DNA from: Scalindua sp964437425
GTDB taxonomy: Bacteria > Planctomycetota > Brocadiia > Brocadiales > Scalinduaceae
DNA length: 53,056 bases
NCBI GenBank assembly: GCA_964437425.1
Contig: CAYTGO010000019.1
Coordinates: 1-53,056, forward strand
Direction of reading: 5' to 3'
Position numbers and translations under genes: made by a program. Shown here in pieces: positions 9,701 to 17,520 of this stretch. A model generated the notes under the pieces. The model did not search any database, was not told where the DNA came from, and was given only the letters and a program-made list of their open reading frames with translations. How positions within the stretch are numbered: the first letter of the stretch is position 1; each line of letters begins with the position of its first letter.

Positions 9701-10943
9701 GGGGGGAAGAATTGAGAACTATACAGATATTACTAAAAGCAAACAGGCAGAGAAGGCACTCTTGCAATCTGAGAAAATGAAAGCCATGGGTATAATGACA
9801 GCTGGGGTTGCACACGAGTTCAACAATATACTTGCTGTTATCTCCAGCAATGCACAATTACTTGAAGAGATAAATAGAGATGATAAAGAGTTATCAACCT
9901 CACTTCGCACTATATGCAGGATGGCTGATGACGGAGCCGAAATTGTCGACAGGATGTACGATTTCACTAATGTACACAAAGATACGTCCAGCTATGAAAG
10001 TGTTGATTTAAATGATTTGATAAAACAGGTAATTGGTTTTACCATGCCAAGATGGAAGGAGATAGCGCATGCCAATGGAATAACATATCATATAGTCAGG
10101 AACGGTGCCAAAGAGTTACCGTCAGTTCTCGGTAACCCACCAGAACTTAGAGAGGTAATCTTAAACATAATAAATAATGCCCTGGATGCAATGCCGGGCG
10201 GCGGTACTATCACCGTGTCAACTCGGTGCGTTCTAAGTGACAAATTTGGAGTTGAGAGTGAGAAAGAGAATGACTCAAAACTTAGAACTCAAAGTTCTGA
10301 ACTGAAAAGTGATTTCATAGAAATCACTTTTGCAGATACCGGTAAAGGAATGTCGGATGAAGTTAAAAAGATGATGTTTGATCCTTTCTATACGACTAGA
10401 AGCCCTCAAGGAGCAGGATTGGGCATGAGTATTTCCTATGGAATAATGACAAGACATGGTGGTGAAATAAACGTGGAAAGTGAATTGGGCAAGGGCAGCA
10501 GGATTTGCTTGACTCTACCGATTGCCGGTAAATCAGCTCGTCATGTTGTAACACCAATACAGGATGAAAAATTAAATATTGGCGACTTAAACATTCTGAT
10601 AGTTGACGACGACAAGGAGATGTGTATGTCTTTATGTGAGTTATTCACAGATGGAGGCCAGAGAGTGTCCAGTGTTGATAACGGTACCGAAGCTATCAGG
10701 TTACTGAAAAAGAACAACTATGATCTCCTGATTTGTGATCTTGTCATGCCTGATGTTACCGGAAAGGAGGTAGTAAAGGAGATGGACACATTGAATAAAA
10801 AAACAAAAGTAGGACTTATTACCGGTTGGGCATATAGTGTGGAGGATGCAGAGAAGGATGGTCTTAAAGTGGATTTAATTATCAAAAAGCCATTTAATTT
10901 GGCTATACTGAGAAATAATATAAACAAATTATTCAATTCATGA
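6771..10943 (+). CDS. large soluble multi-PAS/GAF hybrid histidine kinase
   Basis: 1390 residues with no membrane segment. Four PAS domains (about 45-150, 162-275, 307-425, 437-555) precede a GAF domain (about 563-735), then two more PAS-like domains (about 740-985). HisKA follows with H1015 (GVAHEFNN), then HATPase (NNALDAMPGGG, GAGLGMSIS) and a C-terminal receiver (about 1273-1390; VDDDKE, CDLVMP, KKPF). The GAF domain is closely similar to that of the kinase at 1953. The kinase-receiver end closely resembles the protein at 38454. A 20-residue-scale low-complexity insertion near residues 1158-1183 coincides with short inverted repeats in the DNA. It is probably a cytosolic sensor integrating redox or small-molecule signals. 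Confidence 0.92.
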   Translation: MNYEKMTKAELISKLKSLESDIKKSRCSDEVITLQGPGVKYQRIIETFKDAVIIVDVETEIILAANKHAENLLGVPVEKIVGMNRSQMYPPEDIKRYDKIFKKYAKIKGSTTTEDIFIQHKDGRKIPVEISSNIFELDGRKVLQAVIRNITGCSQAEEELNKYQILFDNVSDLAYICDTEGNILYLNMVFEKLSGYKPEEFIGKSFAPLFDKDNLKKSMDLYTRTLKGESPREEIYFKDTGILCEYRNQPLRDEKGVIVGIIGIGRDISKQKRIEKKIEKFNEYLEQCVLERTEELAKVNIEIKDNEARFRSVLSSLYESAVIIYDREGTITSLWGTPEMDKRYRMHAADVVGMSVRDFTPPEQAEKFITQIRQIIDTGRKTIYEHMITVPGGNFWHETSLSPMRDFKGKIVGVVGFIRDITERKIAESKLLKSEERFRLLAENIPEVFWITSQDFGKMIYVSPAYETIWGRSCKSLYDKPKDWFYSIHPDDREKISGAIEKHINAETSFIEEYRIVRPDKSIRWVRDRAFSIKKQSGSVDYIIGIAQDITARKETEQRLARKNSYLKLLHVTAVAANEAKNINDAFLPILEQICQYTGWEIGHAYAISDGNPDLLIPTEVWCIEEQQQFMEFCKVTKDTNFARGVGLPGRVLSSSKPHWIIDVTQDGDFHRKQSAIELNIKSGVAFPVMVESNVVAILEFFTTKSEEPDQQFMEIMAEVGTQLGRTVERKQAEKALYEASEFHNKIISELPIGISIYNQNGQCIEANSTIAKLINATREQMLAQNFKNIKSWKESGLLDAANMSIRLQKTERHEIDIVSTFGKHALFDCILAPFTAKGEQHLLLLLDDITERKKIEMTLQESEERNRSLINDVLDNSNVGVFILDKEFRVVWINESMEFYFGLNRDDIIMKAKSQLIEDKIQHIVEHGDEFKERMLRTYDDNTYVENFVCHILQNDDRQERWLEHWSQPIVSGLYAGGRIENYTDITKSKQAEKALLQSEKMKAMGIMTAGVAHEFNNILAVISSNAQLLEEINRDDKELSTSLRTICRMADDGAEIVDRMYDFTNVHKDTSSYESVDLNDLIKQVIGFTMPRWKEIAHANGITYHIVRNGAKELPSVLGNPPELREVILNIINNALDAMPGGGTITVSTRCVLSDKFGVESEKENDSKLRTQSSELKSDFIEITFADTGKGMSDEVKKMMFDPFYTTRSPQGAGLGMSISYGIMTRHGGEINVESELGKGSRICLTLPIAGKSARHVVTPIQDEKLNIGDLNILIVDDDKEMCMSLCELFTDGGQRVSSVDNGTEAIRLLKKNNYDLLICDLVMPDVTGKEVVKEMDTLNKKTKVGLITGWAYSVEDAEKDGLKVDLIIKKPFNLAILRNNINKLFNS

Positions 10944-11251
10944 AAGACGTAACGAATGTGATTTGATACACTCAGTCGGGATGACAAATTCTGCATTTCT
11001 GCTTGTCATGCCGAACATTGTTTCAGTATCTCTGTTTCCGTTTCAGAGCACTTTCACGATCTAATAATATTTTGTTCAATTTTTTTCAAATAGTACAATA
11101 AATTTTTTTAGGCTGTGAGTACAGTATTTGTAGAATTATATGTTCATGGTGTAATTTATTCTTGATTATTGTTAGCAAAAATTGTTAAATTCACACATTG
11201 AATGTTTAATAATTCTAATCATTACATAATATTTATTAAATCTGAAATATC
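10944..11251. other. intergenic region with a REP-like hairpin
   Basis: 308 bases between the large hybrid kinase and the next response regulator. The left part contains the hairpin listed separately (10976-11014). The remainder, about 11050-11251, is very AT-rich with T tracts and no coding potential that I can see. It presumably holds the promoter of the 11252 gene, but no convincing -35/-10 pair stands out. Confidence 0.6.
10976..11014. repeat. REP-like palindrome
   Basis: TCGGGATGACAA (10976-10987) pairs with TTGTCATGCCGA (11003-11014) with one mismatch around a 15-base loop. The arm shares CTCAG and GGATGAC with the hairpin at 22144-22211, so the two may belong to one dispersed family. 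It lies directly after a kinase gene and might also stabilise or end its transcript. Confidence 0.6.
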
Positions 11252-11992
11252 ATGACAATAGAAGGAAGAATTCTTATCGCAGATGATGATGAATCTTTCT
11301 CAAAATCGACTGCAGATATATTGAGTATAGAGGGTTATAAGTGTGATGTTTCTTCTGATGCAGAAACTGCTGTAGCAATGCTGGGAACCTCCAGATATGA
11401 TCTTTTGATTTCCGATATCCATATGCCCGGGAATTCTGAATTGGAACTCATTAAAGAGCTGGCAAATATTGCAGATGGAATGCCGGTAATACTGGTAACA
11501 GGTAACCCTACACTCGAAACAGCAACTCAGTCGATACAGTTGCCGGTTACTGCCTATATGAATAAGCCTCTTGACTTTGAGATGCTGCTACTGCACGTAA
11601 AGAATTCAATTAGTAAGTACAGAGCCTATTGCTCTTTTCAAAGCACAAGTAAACGTCTACAGGAGTGGCAGAAGGACCTGGAGAGTATTAAAAGTTTATT
11701 AAGCAGTGCCTCAGAAACACCAACATCTGTACCTGTCAATACATTCTTTAAACTTACATTTCGTAACATTGCGGACTCTCTGCTAGACTTGGAGCACTTG
11801 GTCGAAGGATTCAACACGAACAGCGACGAACAATATGCATGCAATCTTCTCGATTGCCCCAGTATAACAAAGATGAAGAAAGGTTTGACAGAATCAGTGG
11901 AAGTCCTGAGGAAGACAAAGGAATCTTTCAAATCGAAGGAACTTGCAAATCTGAGGGATAAGCTTGATACAATTATCAAGGATGTTAAATAG
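11252..11992 (+). CDS. response regulator with conserved C-terminal helical domain (copy 1)
   Basis: 246 residues. The receiver occupies about 1-118 with D11-D13, phosphoacceptor D55 (ISDIHMPGN), T83 and K105 (NKPLDF). The remaining ~128 residues form a helical domain that I do not recognise. It includes TFFKLTFRNIA, DEQYACNLLDCP and a lysine-rich end (KLDTIIKDVK). A paralogue of exactly the same length lies at 29624-30364, and the novel domain is at least as conserved as the receiver, so the output domain is under strong constraint. The gene precedes a membrane kinase (12102), which may be its partner. The helical domain could be a protein-interaction or phosphotransfer-like module. Confidence 0.85.
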   Translation: MTIEGRILIADDDESFSKSTADILSIEGYKCDVSSDAETAVAMLGTSRYDLLISDIHMPGNSELELIKELANIADGMPVILVTGNPTLETATQSIQLPVTAYMNKPLDFEMLLLHVKNSISKYRAYCSFQSTSKRLQEWQKDLESIKSLLSSASETPTSVPVNTFFKLTFRNIADSLLDLEHLVEGFNTNSDEQYACNLLDCPSITKMKKGLTESVEVLRKTKESFKSKELANLRDKLDTIIKDVK

Positions 11993-12101
11993 AATCACAG
12001 GAAACGGATAACATCAGTAGAAAGCTCTGTTAAAACGTTTTGTAAAATAACTTCAAAATATAAAGCATGCCTTAAGTGAAATAGAGTGAAGGAGCTGAAA
12101 A

Positions 12102-13937
12102 GTGAAAACATTCTGGACAATCAAACGTAAATTACTGCTGTTCTCACTCTGTGTAACACTTATACCAATATCAGTTATTACAGTAATATATTATACATCA
12201 GCAAGAAAAGAGATTAAACACCAGATTAACCATAAAATGATAGCTGTTGCGGAGTCAAAAAAACTTCATATTGAGGCATTTTTGAATGAAATTAAAACAA
12301 GGGGCTTAGACTTCAGTTCTGACGGGTATATAAGAAGCAGACTGGAGAAAACCGTTCTTGAAAGCTCTCATAAGCAAGCCGCTATCACTGAATTAAACAG
12401 ACATCTGAAAGATAACAAGATTCCTCTGGATCCTAATATTGCTGCAATAACAGTATTGGATAGCTCAGGCACTGTCGTCGCATCTACTGTTGAGTCTATA
12501 ATTGGAGAAAATTTTTCAGATCGTGAAGAGTATGTACTCATTATGGATAGGAAAAGGAACGAAGTATTAACTCATCCTCCTCATTTCTCTGAGTACCTGG
12601 ATCATAATGCAGTAGAGGTGTCAGCACCCATTACTTCCATGAATAGTGGTGAGACAATAGGGATAATTATTAATGCGTATAATCAGGAAATTATTAACCG
12701 AATTACGAGCAACCGCAAAGGTATGGGTGATAGTGGTGAAGTAGTGGTGGGTTTGATAGAAGGAAACAGTATTAAGTACATGAACGCACTTCGATACGTG
12801 CCTGAAGGCAGCCCTACATTAAAGATCCCATTAAACGAAGAAGTTGCTAAACCTATGAAACTCGCCCTGGAAGGGCTAACTGGAACAGTAATTGGGCTTG
12901 ACTACAGGCATATAGATGTAATCGCGGCATATAATCATATCTCCCCAGTAGGATGGGGACTGGTAGCAAAAATTGATAAAACAGAGGCATTTCAACCTCT
13001 AAATGCGTTGAGGAATACTGCCATAATTTTGTTTGGAATATGTTCAGGGGTTGTCACAACTGTTGGGATTATGTTTTCACTCTACACTGCCAGTCCCATC
13101 AATAGGCTAAAACAGGCGTCAGAGATAATTGCCGGTGGTAAATATGAGCATAAGGTTAAAGTTGCTCGAAAGGATGAGATTGGCGCACTGGCAGATAGCT
13201 TTAACGCTATGACAGGCAAACTCACTCATGAAATTAAAGAACACAAAAAGACAGAGATAAAACTTATTGAAACGAACAAAGAGTTGGAGGCTTTCTGTTA
13301 TTCTGTTTCTCATGACCTTCGTGCGCCATTAAGGGGTATTGATGGATTCAGCAGAATTCTTGTAGAAGAGTATGCTGAGAAGATAGATTTGCAGGGTAAA
13401 GATTACTTAAAACGTATATGTGCGGCAAGCCAGAAAATGGGAACATTAATTAACGATTTGCTGGACTTGTCACGTATAACACGTGGTAAAATGCAATTCG
13501 AACATGTTGAATTAAGTACTATGGTACAGAAGATAGCATCTGAGCTTCACGATATGGAACCGAAACGTAATGTAGATTTTGTTATCACGAAAGGGCTCTG
13601 TGTTAATGGTGATACAAATCTTCTACAGGTAGCTATGGATAACCTGCTGAATAATGCATGGAAGTTTACGGGAAAGCATCCTCACGCGAGGATAGAGTTT
13701 GGTGTCAAACAACACAATGGTAATCCTGTATATTTTATAAGAGATGATGGTGTTGGTTTCGATATATCATATTCTAATAAACTATTCGTTGCATTTCAGC
13801 GTCTACACTCTCCTGGCGAGTTTGAAGGTACCGGTATTGGTCTGGCCACTGTACAGCGTATAATTAACCGCCACGGTGGTCGTATCTGGGCTGAAGGTGA
13901 AGTGGGACATGGTGCAACCTTTAATTTTACACTTTAA
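12102..13937 (+). CDS. membrane sensor histidine kinase with Cache and HAMP domains
   Basis: 611 residues, GTG start at 12102 with GGAG about 8 bases upstream. A membrane helix at about 10-30 and a second at about 305-330 enclose an extracytoplasmic sensor. HAMP, a short coiled coil and HisKA follow, with H404 in SVSHDLRAPLRGIDGF, the phytochrome-like type. The HATPase carries DNLLNNAWKFT and GTGIGLATV. The sensor shares DFSSDG-x-IR and a K-[IM]-PLDP block with the kinase at 1953, so the two probably recognise related ligands. It has no receiver of its own. The next gene, 14 bases downstream, is an Rcp1-like receiver, the usual partner of this kinase type. Confidence 0.92.
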   Translation: MKTFWTIKRKLLLFSLCVTLIPISVITVIYYTSARKEIKHQINHKMIAVAESKKLHIEAFLNEIKTRGLDFSSDGYIRSRLEKTVLESSHKQAAITELNRHLKDNKIPLDPNIAAITVLDSSGTVVASTVESIIGENFSDREEYVLIMDRKRNEVLTHPPHFSEYLDHNAVEVSAPITSMNSGETIGIIINAYNQEIINRITSNRKGMGDSGEVVVGLIEGNSIKYMNALRYVPEGSPTLKIPLNEEVAKPMKLALEGLTGTVIGLDYRHIDVIAAYNHISPVGWGLVAKIDKTEAFQPLNALRNTAIILFGICSGVVTTVGIMFSLYTASPINRLKQASEIIAGGKYEHKVKVARKDEIGALADSFNAMTGKLTHEIKEHKKTEIKLIETNKELEAFCYSVSHDLRAPLRGIDGFSRILVEEYAEKIDLQGKDYLKRICAASQKMGTLINDLLDLSRITRGKMQFEHVELSTMVQKIASELHDMEPKRNVDFVITKGLCVNGDTNLLQVAMDNLLNNAWKFTGKHPHARIEFGVKQHNGNPVYFIRDDGVGFDISYSNKLFVAFQRLHSPGEFEGTGIGLATVQRIINRHGGRIWAEGEVGHGATFNFTL

Positions 13938-13951
13938 AAGGAAAAATAATT

Positions 13952-14431
13952 ATGACAAATATTAGTACTCAAATTACAGATTCAGAATCAAAAAGTATAT
14001 TGCTTGTGGAAGATAATCCTGATGACGTGGAGCTCACCTTGCGTGCACTTAATAAGCATAATATTACGAATGGCATTGTAGTCGTTAATGATGGTGCTGA
14101 AGCGCTGGAGTATATCTTTGGTACCGGTGAGTATGCCGGGCGTGATATCAGCATAATGCCGGTCGTCATCATACTTGACTTGAAGCTGCCCAAAGTGGAT
14201 GGCCTGGAGGTTTTGAGACGCCTACGCAGTGATGACCGAACGAAATTCGTTCCTGTCGTAATTCTCACTACGTCGAACGAGGAAAAAGATTTAGCTCAAA
14301 GTTATACTAATGGCGCGAATAGTTATATCCGGAAACCTGTGGATTTTGAACAATTCAGTGAGGCAGTTCGACAACTGAAAATGTACTGGGTTTTATTGAA
14401 CGAACCACCACGGATACCAAAACTAACATAG
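13952..14431 (+). CDS. Rcp1-type response regulator receiver protein
   Basis: 159 residues, a single receiver. Acidic residues are E20/D21 (LLVEDNPDD), phosphoacceptor D76 (VVIILDLKLPKVDG), T106/T107 and K128 (IRKPV). The long 60-residue segment before D76 and the DNPDD motif are typical of Rcp1 and CpdR-like receivers that take phosphate from phytochrome-type kinases. AAAAGG lies ahead of the ATG. The 14-base distance from the kinase at 12102 and the 35-base distance to the next kinase suggest a three-gene operon, in which this protein shuttles phosphate between them (inference). Confidence 0.9.
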   Translation: MTNISTQITDSESKSILLVEDNPDDVELTLRALNKHNITNGIVVVNDGAEALEYIFGTGEYAGRDISIMPVVIILDLKLPKVDGLEVLRRLRSDDRTKFVPVVILTTSNEEKDLAQSYTNGANSYIRKPVDFEQFSEAVRQLKMYWVLLNEPPRIPKLT

Positions 14432-14466
14432 GAAATAATCGTCAAATAAATTATAGGAGTGACTTT

Positions 14467-16029
14467 GTGAGTATACCGATACGTGTATTGATAGTTGAAG
14501 ATTCGGAAGATGACATGCTATTAATACTGCATGAATTGCGCAAAGGCGGATATGATCCTGATTTTGTACAGGTTGATAATTATAGTTCCATGGCGGAGGC
14601 GCTTTCAGAACAGCAATGGGATGTTATCATCTCAGACTATGCTTTGCCGGAATTCGATGGAATCAAAGCTCTGAAACTATTGGAGAACAAGGGTCATGAC
14701 ATACCATTTATTCTTGTTTCAGGCACCATAGGTGAGGAAGTTGCAGTTACGGCCATGAAGTCAGGCGCTGATGATTATGTCATGAAGGACAAACTGACAC
14801 GACTGGTCCCTGCCATTAAACGTGAGCTAAAGGATTTTGAAGACAGACGAGTATTAAAAAGGGTTGAGAATGAATTACAGGAATCTGAAAAACATCACAG
14901 AAAATTGTTGAATACTCTAAAAGAGGGTGTTTACCAATGTGAACCACATAATGAAGGTGTCTTTACCTGGGTTAATCAAGCTTGTGCTGAAATATTTGGT
15001 TACAGTTCACCTAAAGAGATGATTGGTACAAAAATAAAGAATATTTATGTAAACCCTGGAGATAGAGAACTACTCCTTAAGAAGCTTGAAAAAGATGAAG
15101 TATGGAAGAACTTTGAATCCATTTGCAAGAGAGTAGATGGAGAGCAAATCTACACTGAACGCACCTCTAATATGATTAGAGATGAAAAAGGCAAGCCAGA
15201 TTGTATTGAAGGAGTAATCAGGGATATTACCGAACGAAAGAAAATGGAAGAGACAATCCGTAAGAACAGCGAAGAGCTGGAGTCACTAGTAGAGGAGCGT
15301 ACAACTCGAATCCTGGAGCTGGAGCGACAGCGAATGGATAGCGAGAAGCTGGCGGCTTCAGGTCGAATGGCGGCATCCGTAGCTCATGAGATAAACAACC
15401 CGCTGTCTAGTATCAAAGGAGGTTTTCTTCTAATCAAAGATGCCATTGCGAAGGATTATAAATACTACGAATATGTAGACATAATAGAGAAAGAGATAGA
15501 TCGTATCACCCGCATTACGAGACAGCTGTTCGACCTGAATCGGCCATACCAGGGAGAGATCAGCAATTTTGACTTTACTACAACGGTTCGTGAAGTAATA
15601 AACATGCTTAAAGAACATGGCAATAAACATGGTGTGTCCATAAACCATATTAGTAACAATGGTGCTGTAACCGTTGCCATGTCTGAGGACTACTTACGAC
15701 AGATTTTATATAACATTGTAAAAAATTCTATTGAGGCATCTTCTGAGGGAGAGAAGGTTGATGTCATCGTAAATAATCTGAATGACCGAATGACCATTAT
15801 AGTTTCTGATCAGGGGAAGGGGATGTCTGAGAAGTTGAGGCTTAAGATATTTGATCCATTCTTTACTACAAAAAACAAAAACTCTGATAGCGGGTTAGGG
15901 CTTGGGCTTTCAACTACTAAAATTATTGTAGAATCAATGGGTGGCACTATTAAATGCATAAGTGAAGAAGACAAAGGGACTGATTTTATAATAGATTTAC
16001 CTGTTAGTTTTATAGCAGATAAAAAATAG
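14467..16029 (+). CDS. receiver-PAS-histidine kinase
   Basis: 520 residues, GTG start with TAGGAG upstream. An N-terminal receiver (about 1-125: VEDSEDD, IISDYALPEFDG, MKDKL) is followed by a PAS domain (about 143-255), a coiled coil, HisKA with H307 (ASVAHEINNPLSSIKGG) and HATPase (NSIEASSEGE, GLGLGLSTTK). No membrane segment. Because the receiver is N-terminal, the kinase activity is probably set by phosphorylation from an upstream kinase such as the one at 12102, perhaps through the receiver encoded between them. The gene ends 36 bases before the convergent gltD. Confidence 0.9.
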   Translation: MSIPIRVLIVEDSEDDMLLILHELRKGGYDPDFVQVDNYSSMAEALSEQQWDVIISDYALPEFDGIKALKLLENKGHDIPFILVSGTIGEEVAVTAMKSGADDYVMKDKLTRLVPAIKRELKDFEDRRVLKRVENELQESEKHHRKLLNTLKEGVYQCEPHNEGVFTWVNQACAEIFGYSSPKEMIGTKIKNIYVNPGDRELLLKKLEKDEVWKNFESICKRVDGEQIYTERTSNMIRDEKGKPDCIEGVIRDITERKKMEETIRKNSEELESLVEERTTRILELERQRMDSEKLAASGRMAASVAHEINNPLSSIKGGFLLIKDAIAKDYKYYEYVDIIEKEIDRITRITRQLFDLNRPYQGEISNFDFTTTVREVINMLKEHGNKHGVSINHISNNGAVTVAMSEDYLRQILYNIVKNSIEASSEGEKVDVIVNNLNDRMTIIVSDQGKGMSEKLRLKIFDPFFTTKNKNSDSGLGLGLSTTKIIVESMGGTIKCISEEDKGTDFIIDLPVSFIADKK

Positions 16030-16065
16030 TTTTACTCAAAAGAAAAAGAAAATCTTGTAGTTCTA

Positions 16066-17520
16066 TCATTTTTCATTCAACTTCAATGTCCTTTCAGACA
16101 TTAAATATTGATGTACTCCTGCTGCTGCCTGCCGACCGCTGAAGATAGCACTTACCACCAGGCTTGATCCCAACTCCGCGTCACCTGCAGCGAAGATTCC
16201 GGGTAGACATGTCATCTTGTTATCATCTATTATTAGCATTCCTCTTTTGTCAAGTTCAAGGTTCAAGTCCATAAGGAGAGGTCCGTGCTCACAATGCTGA
16301 AAACCTATTGAGATAAACACAAGATCTGCCGGAAGAACTTTTTCAGAACCAGGTATTTCAGTAAAGGTACCGCGAGAACCATCTGCAGGTCTCGTCCAAT
16401 CGAGTTCAGTCACTTTCAGTCCGGTCAACACGCCATCAGCTCCAACAAATTCCTTAGTCTGATATTTCCAGAACCTTTCACATCCCTCTTCCTGTGAGGA
16501 GCTTGTCTTCAGTGTTTTTGGCCACTCCGGCCATGGATTGCAGGGCGGTCTCTCTTTTGGAGGAACATCCTGATAATATATATGTGTTACACTGGCAGCT
16601 CCCTGACGGATGCTGGTACCGATACAATCTGACCCTGTGTCACCTCCTCCAATGACAATAACATTCTTTCCATTGGCGGTGATAACTTCATCTTCCGGAA
16701 TGACATCTCCTGCGATCCTTCGGTTTTGCTGAGTCAGAAAAGGCATCGCAAAGTGTACACCATTTAAACCCCTTCCAGGGATTGTAAGATTTCTGGGTAT
16801 TTGTGCTCCAACACTGATAATCACTGCATCAAACGTCCGTGATAGATACATCCCGGAGATATCAATTCCCGCATTAACCTGCGTTTCAAATGAGACACCT
16901 TCTTCTTTAAGCTGATTCAGTCTTCTGTCAAGAATGCTTCGATCAATTTTATAGTCTGGTATTCCGTAACGCAACATACCTCCAATCCTGTCATCCTTCT
17001 CAAATACCGTTACGTCATGACCTTTCCTAGCCAACTGTTGCGCCGCTGCGAGGCCCGCAGGCCCTGATCCAATTATGGCCACACGCTTTCCTGTCTTAAT
17101 CTCCGCAGGCTGTGGCTGTATCCAACCCTCATCCCATCCTCGTTCTACAATCTGCTTTTCGATCTGTTTGATAGTGACTGGTCTATTATTTATTGACAAT
17201 GTACAGGACTCTTCACAGGTAGCAGGACAAACCCGTCCGGTAAATTCAGGAAAGTTGTTAGTTGAATGCAACAGCGCCAGCGCACGTTGCCAGTGACCTT
17301 TGTAAATAAGATCATTCCAATCCGGAATTCTGTTTTTCAATCCGCATCCGTATGCGTGACACGACGGAACTCCACAATCCATACAGCGACTGGCCTGTGA
17401 TTGCAACTCGCTATCAGACACATTACTTTCAAATTCATTGAAATTTTTTATCCGTTTTTCAACCGGCAGTTTGACGCCTGCCTTGCGTTCTATTTCCAGA
17501 AAACCTGATGTCTTACCCAC
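16066..17520 (-). CDS. gltD: glutamate synthase (NADPH) small chain
   Basis: 484 residues, the usual length. It supplies electrons from NAD(P)H through FAD and Fe-S clusters to the large subunit, which makes two glutamates from glutamine and 2-oxoglutarate. N-terminal cysteines C46, C49, C54, C59 and C98, C102, C106 suit two [4Fe-4S] clusters. A FAD site (IGSGPAGLAAA) and a nucleotide site (IGGGDTGSDC) follow. The GTG start at 17520 has GGAGG at good spacing, and the gene overlaps the end of gltB by 8 bases, so translation is coupled. Confidence 0.96.
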   Translation of the reverse strand: MGKTSGFLEIERKAGVKLPVEKRIKNFNEFESNVSDSELQSQASRCMDCGVPSCHAYGCGLKNRIPDWNDLIYKGHWQRALALLHSTNNFPEFTGRVCPATCEESCTLSINNRPVTIKQIEKQIVERGWDEGWIQPQPAEIKTGKRVAIIGSGPAGLAAAQQLARKGHDVTVFEKDDRIGGMLRYGIPDYKIDRSILDRRLNQLKEEGVSFETQVNAGIDISGMYLSRTFDAVIISVGAQIPRNLTIPGRGLNGVHFAMPFLTQQNRRIAGDVIPEDEVITANGKNVIVIGGGDTGSDCIGTSIRQGAASVTHIYYQDVPPKERPPCNPWPEWPKTLKTSSSQEEGCERFWKYQTKEFVGADGVLTGLKVTELDWTRPADGSRGTFTEIPGSEKVLPADLVFISIGFQHCEHGPLLMDLNLELDKRGMLIIDDNKMTCLPGIFAAGDAELGSSLVVSAIFSGRQAAAGVHQYLMSERTLKLNEK

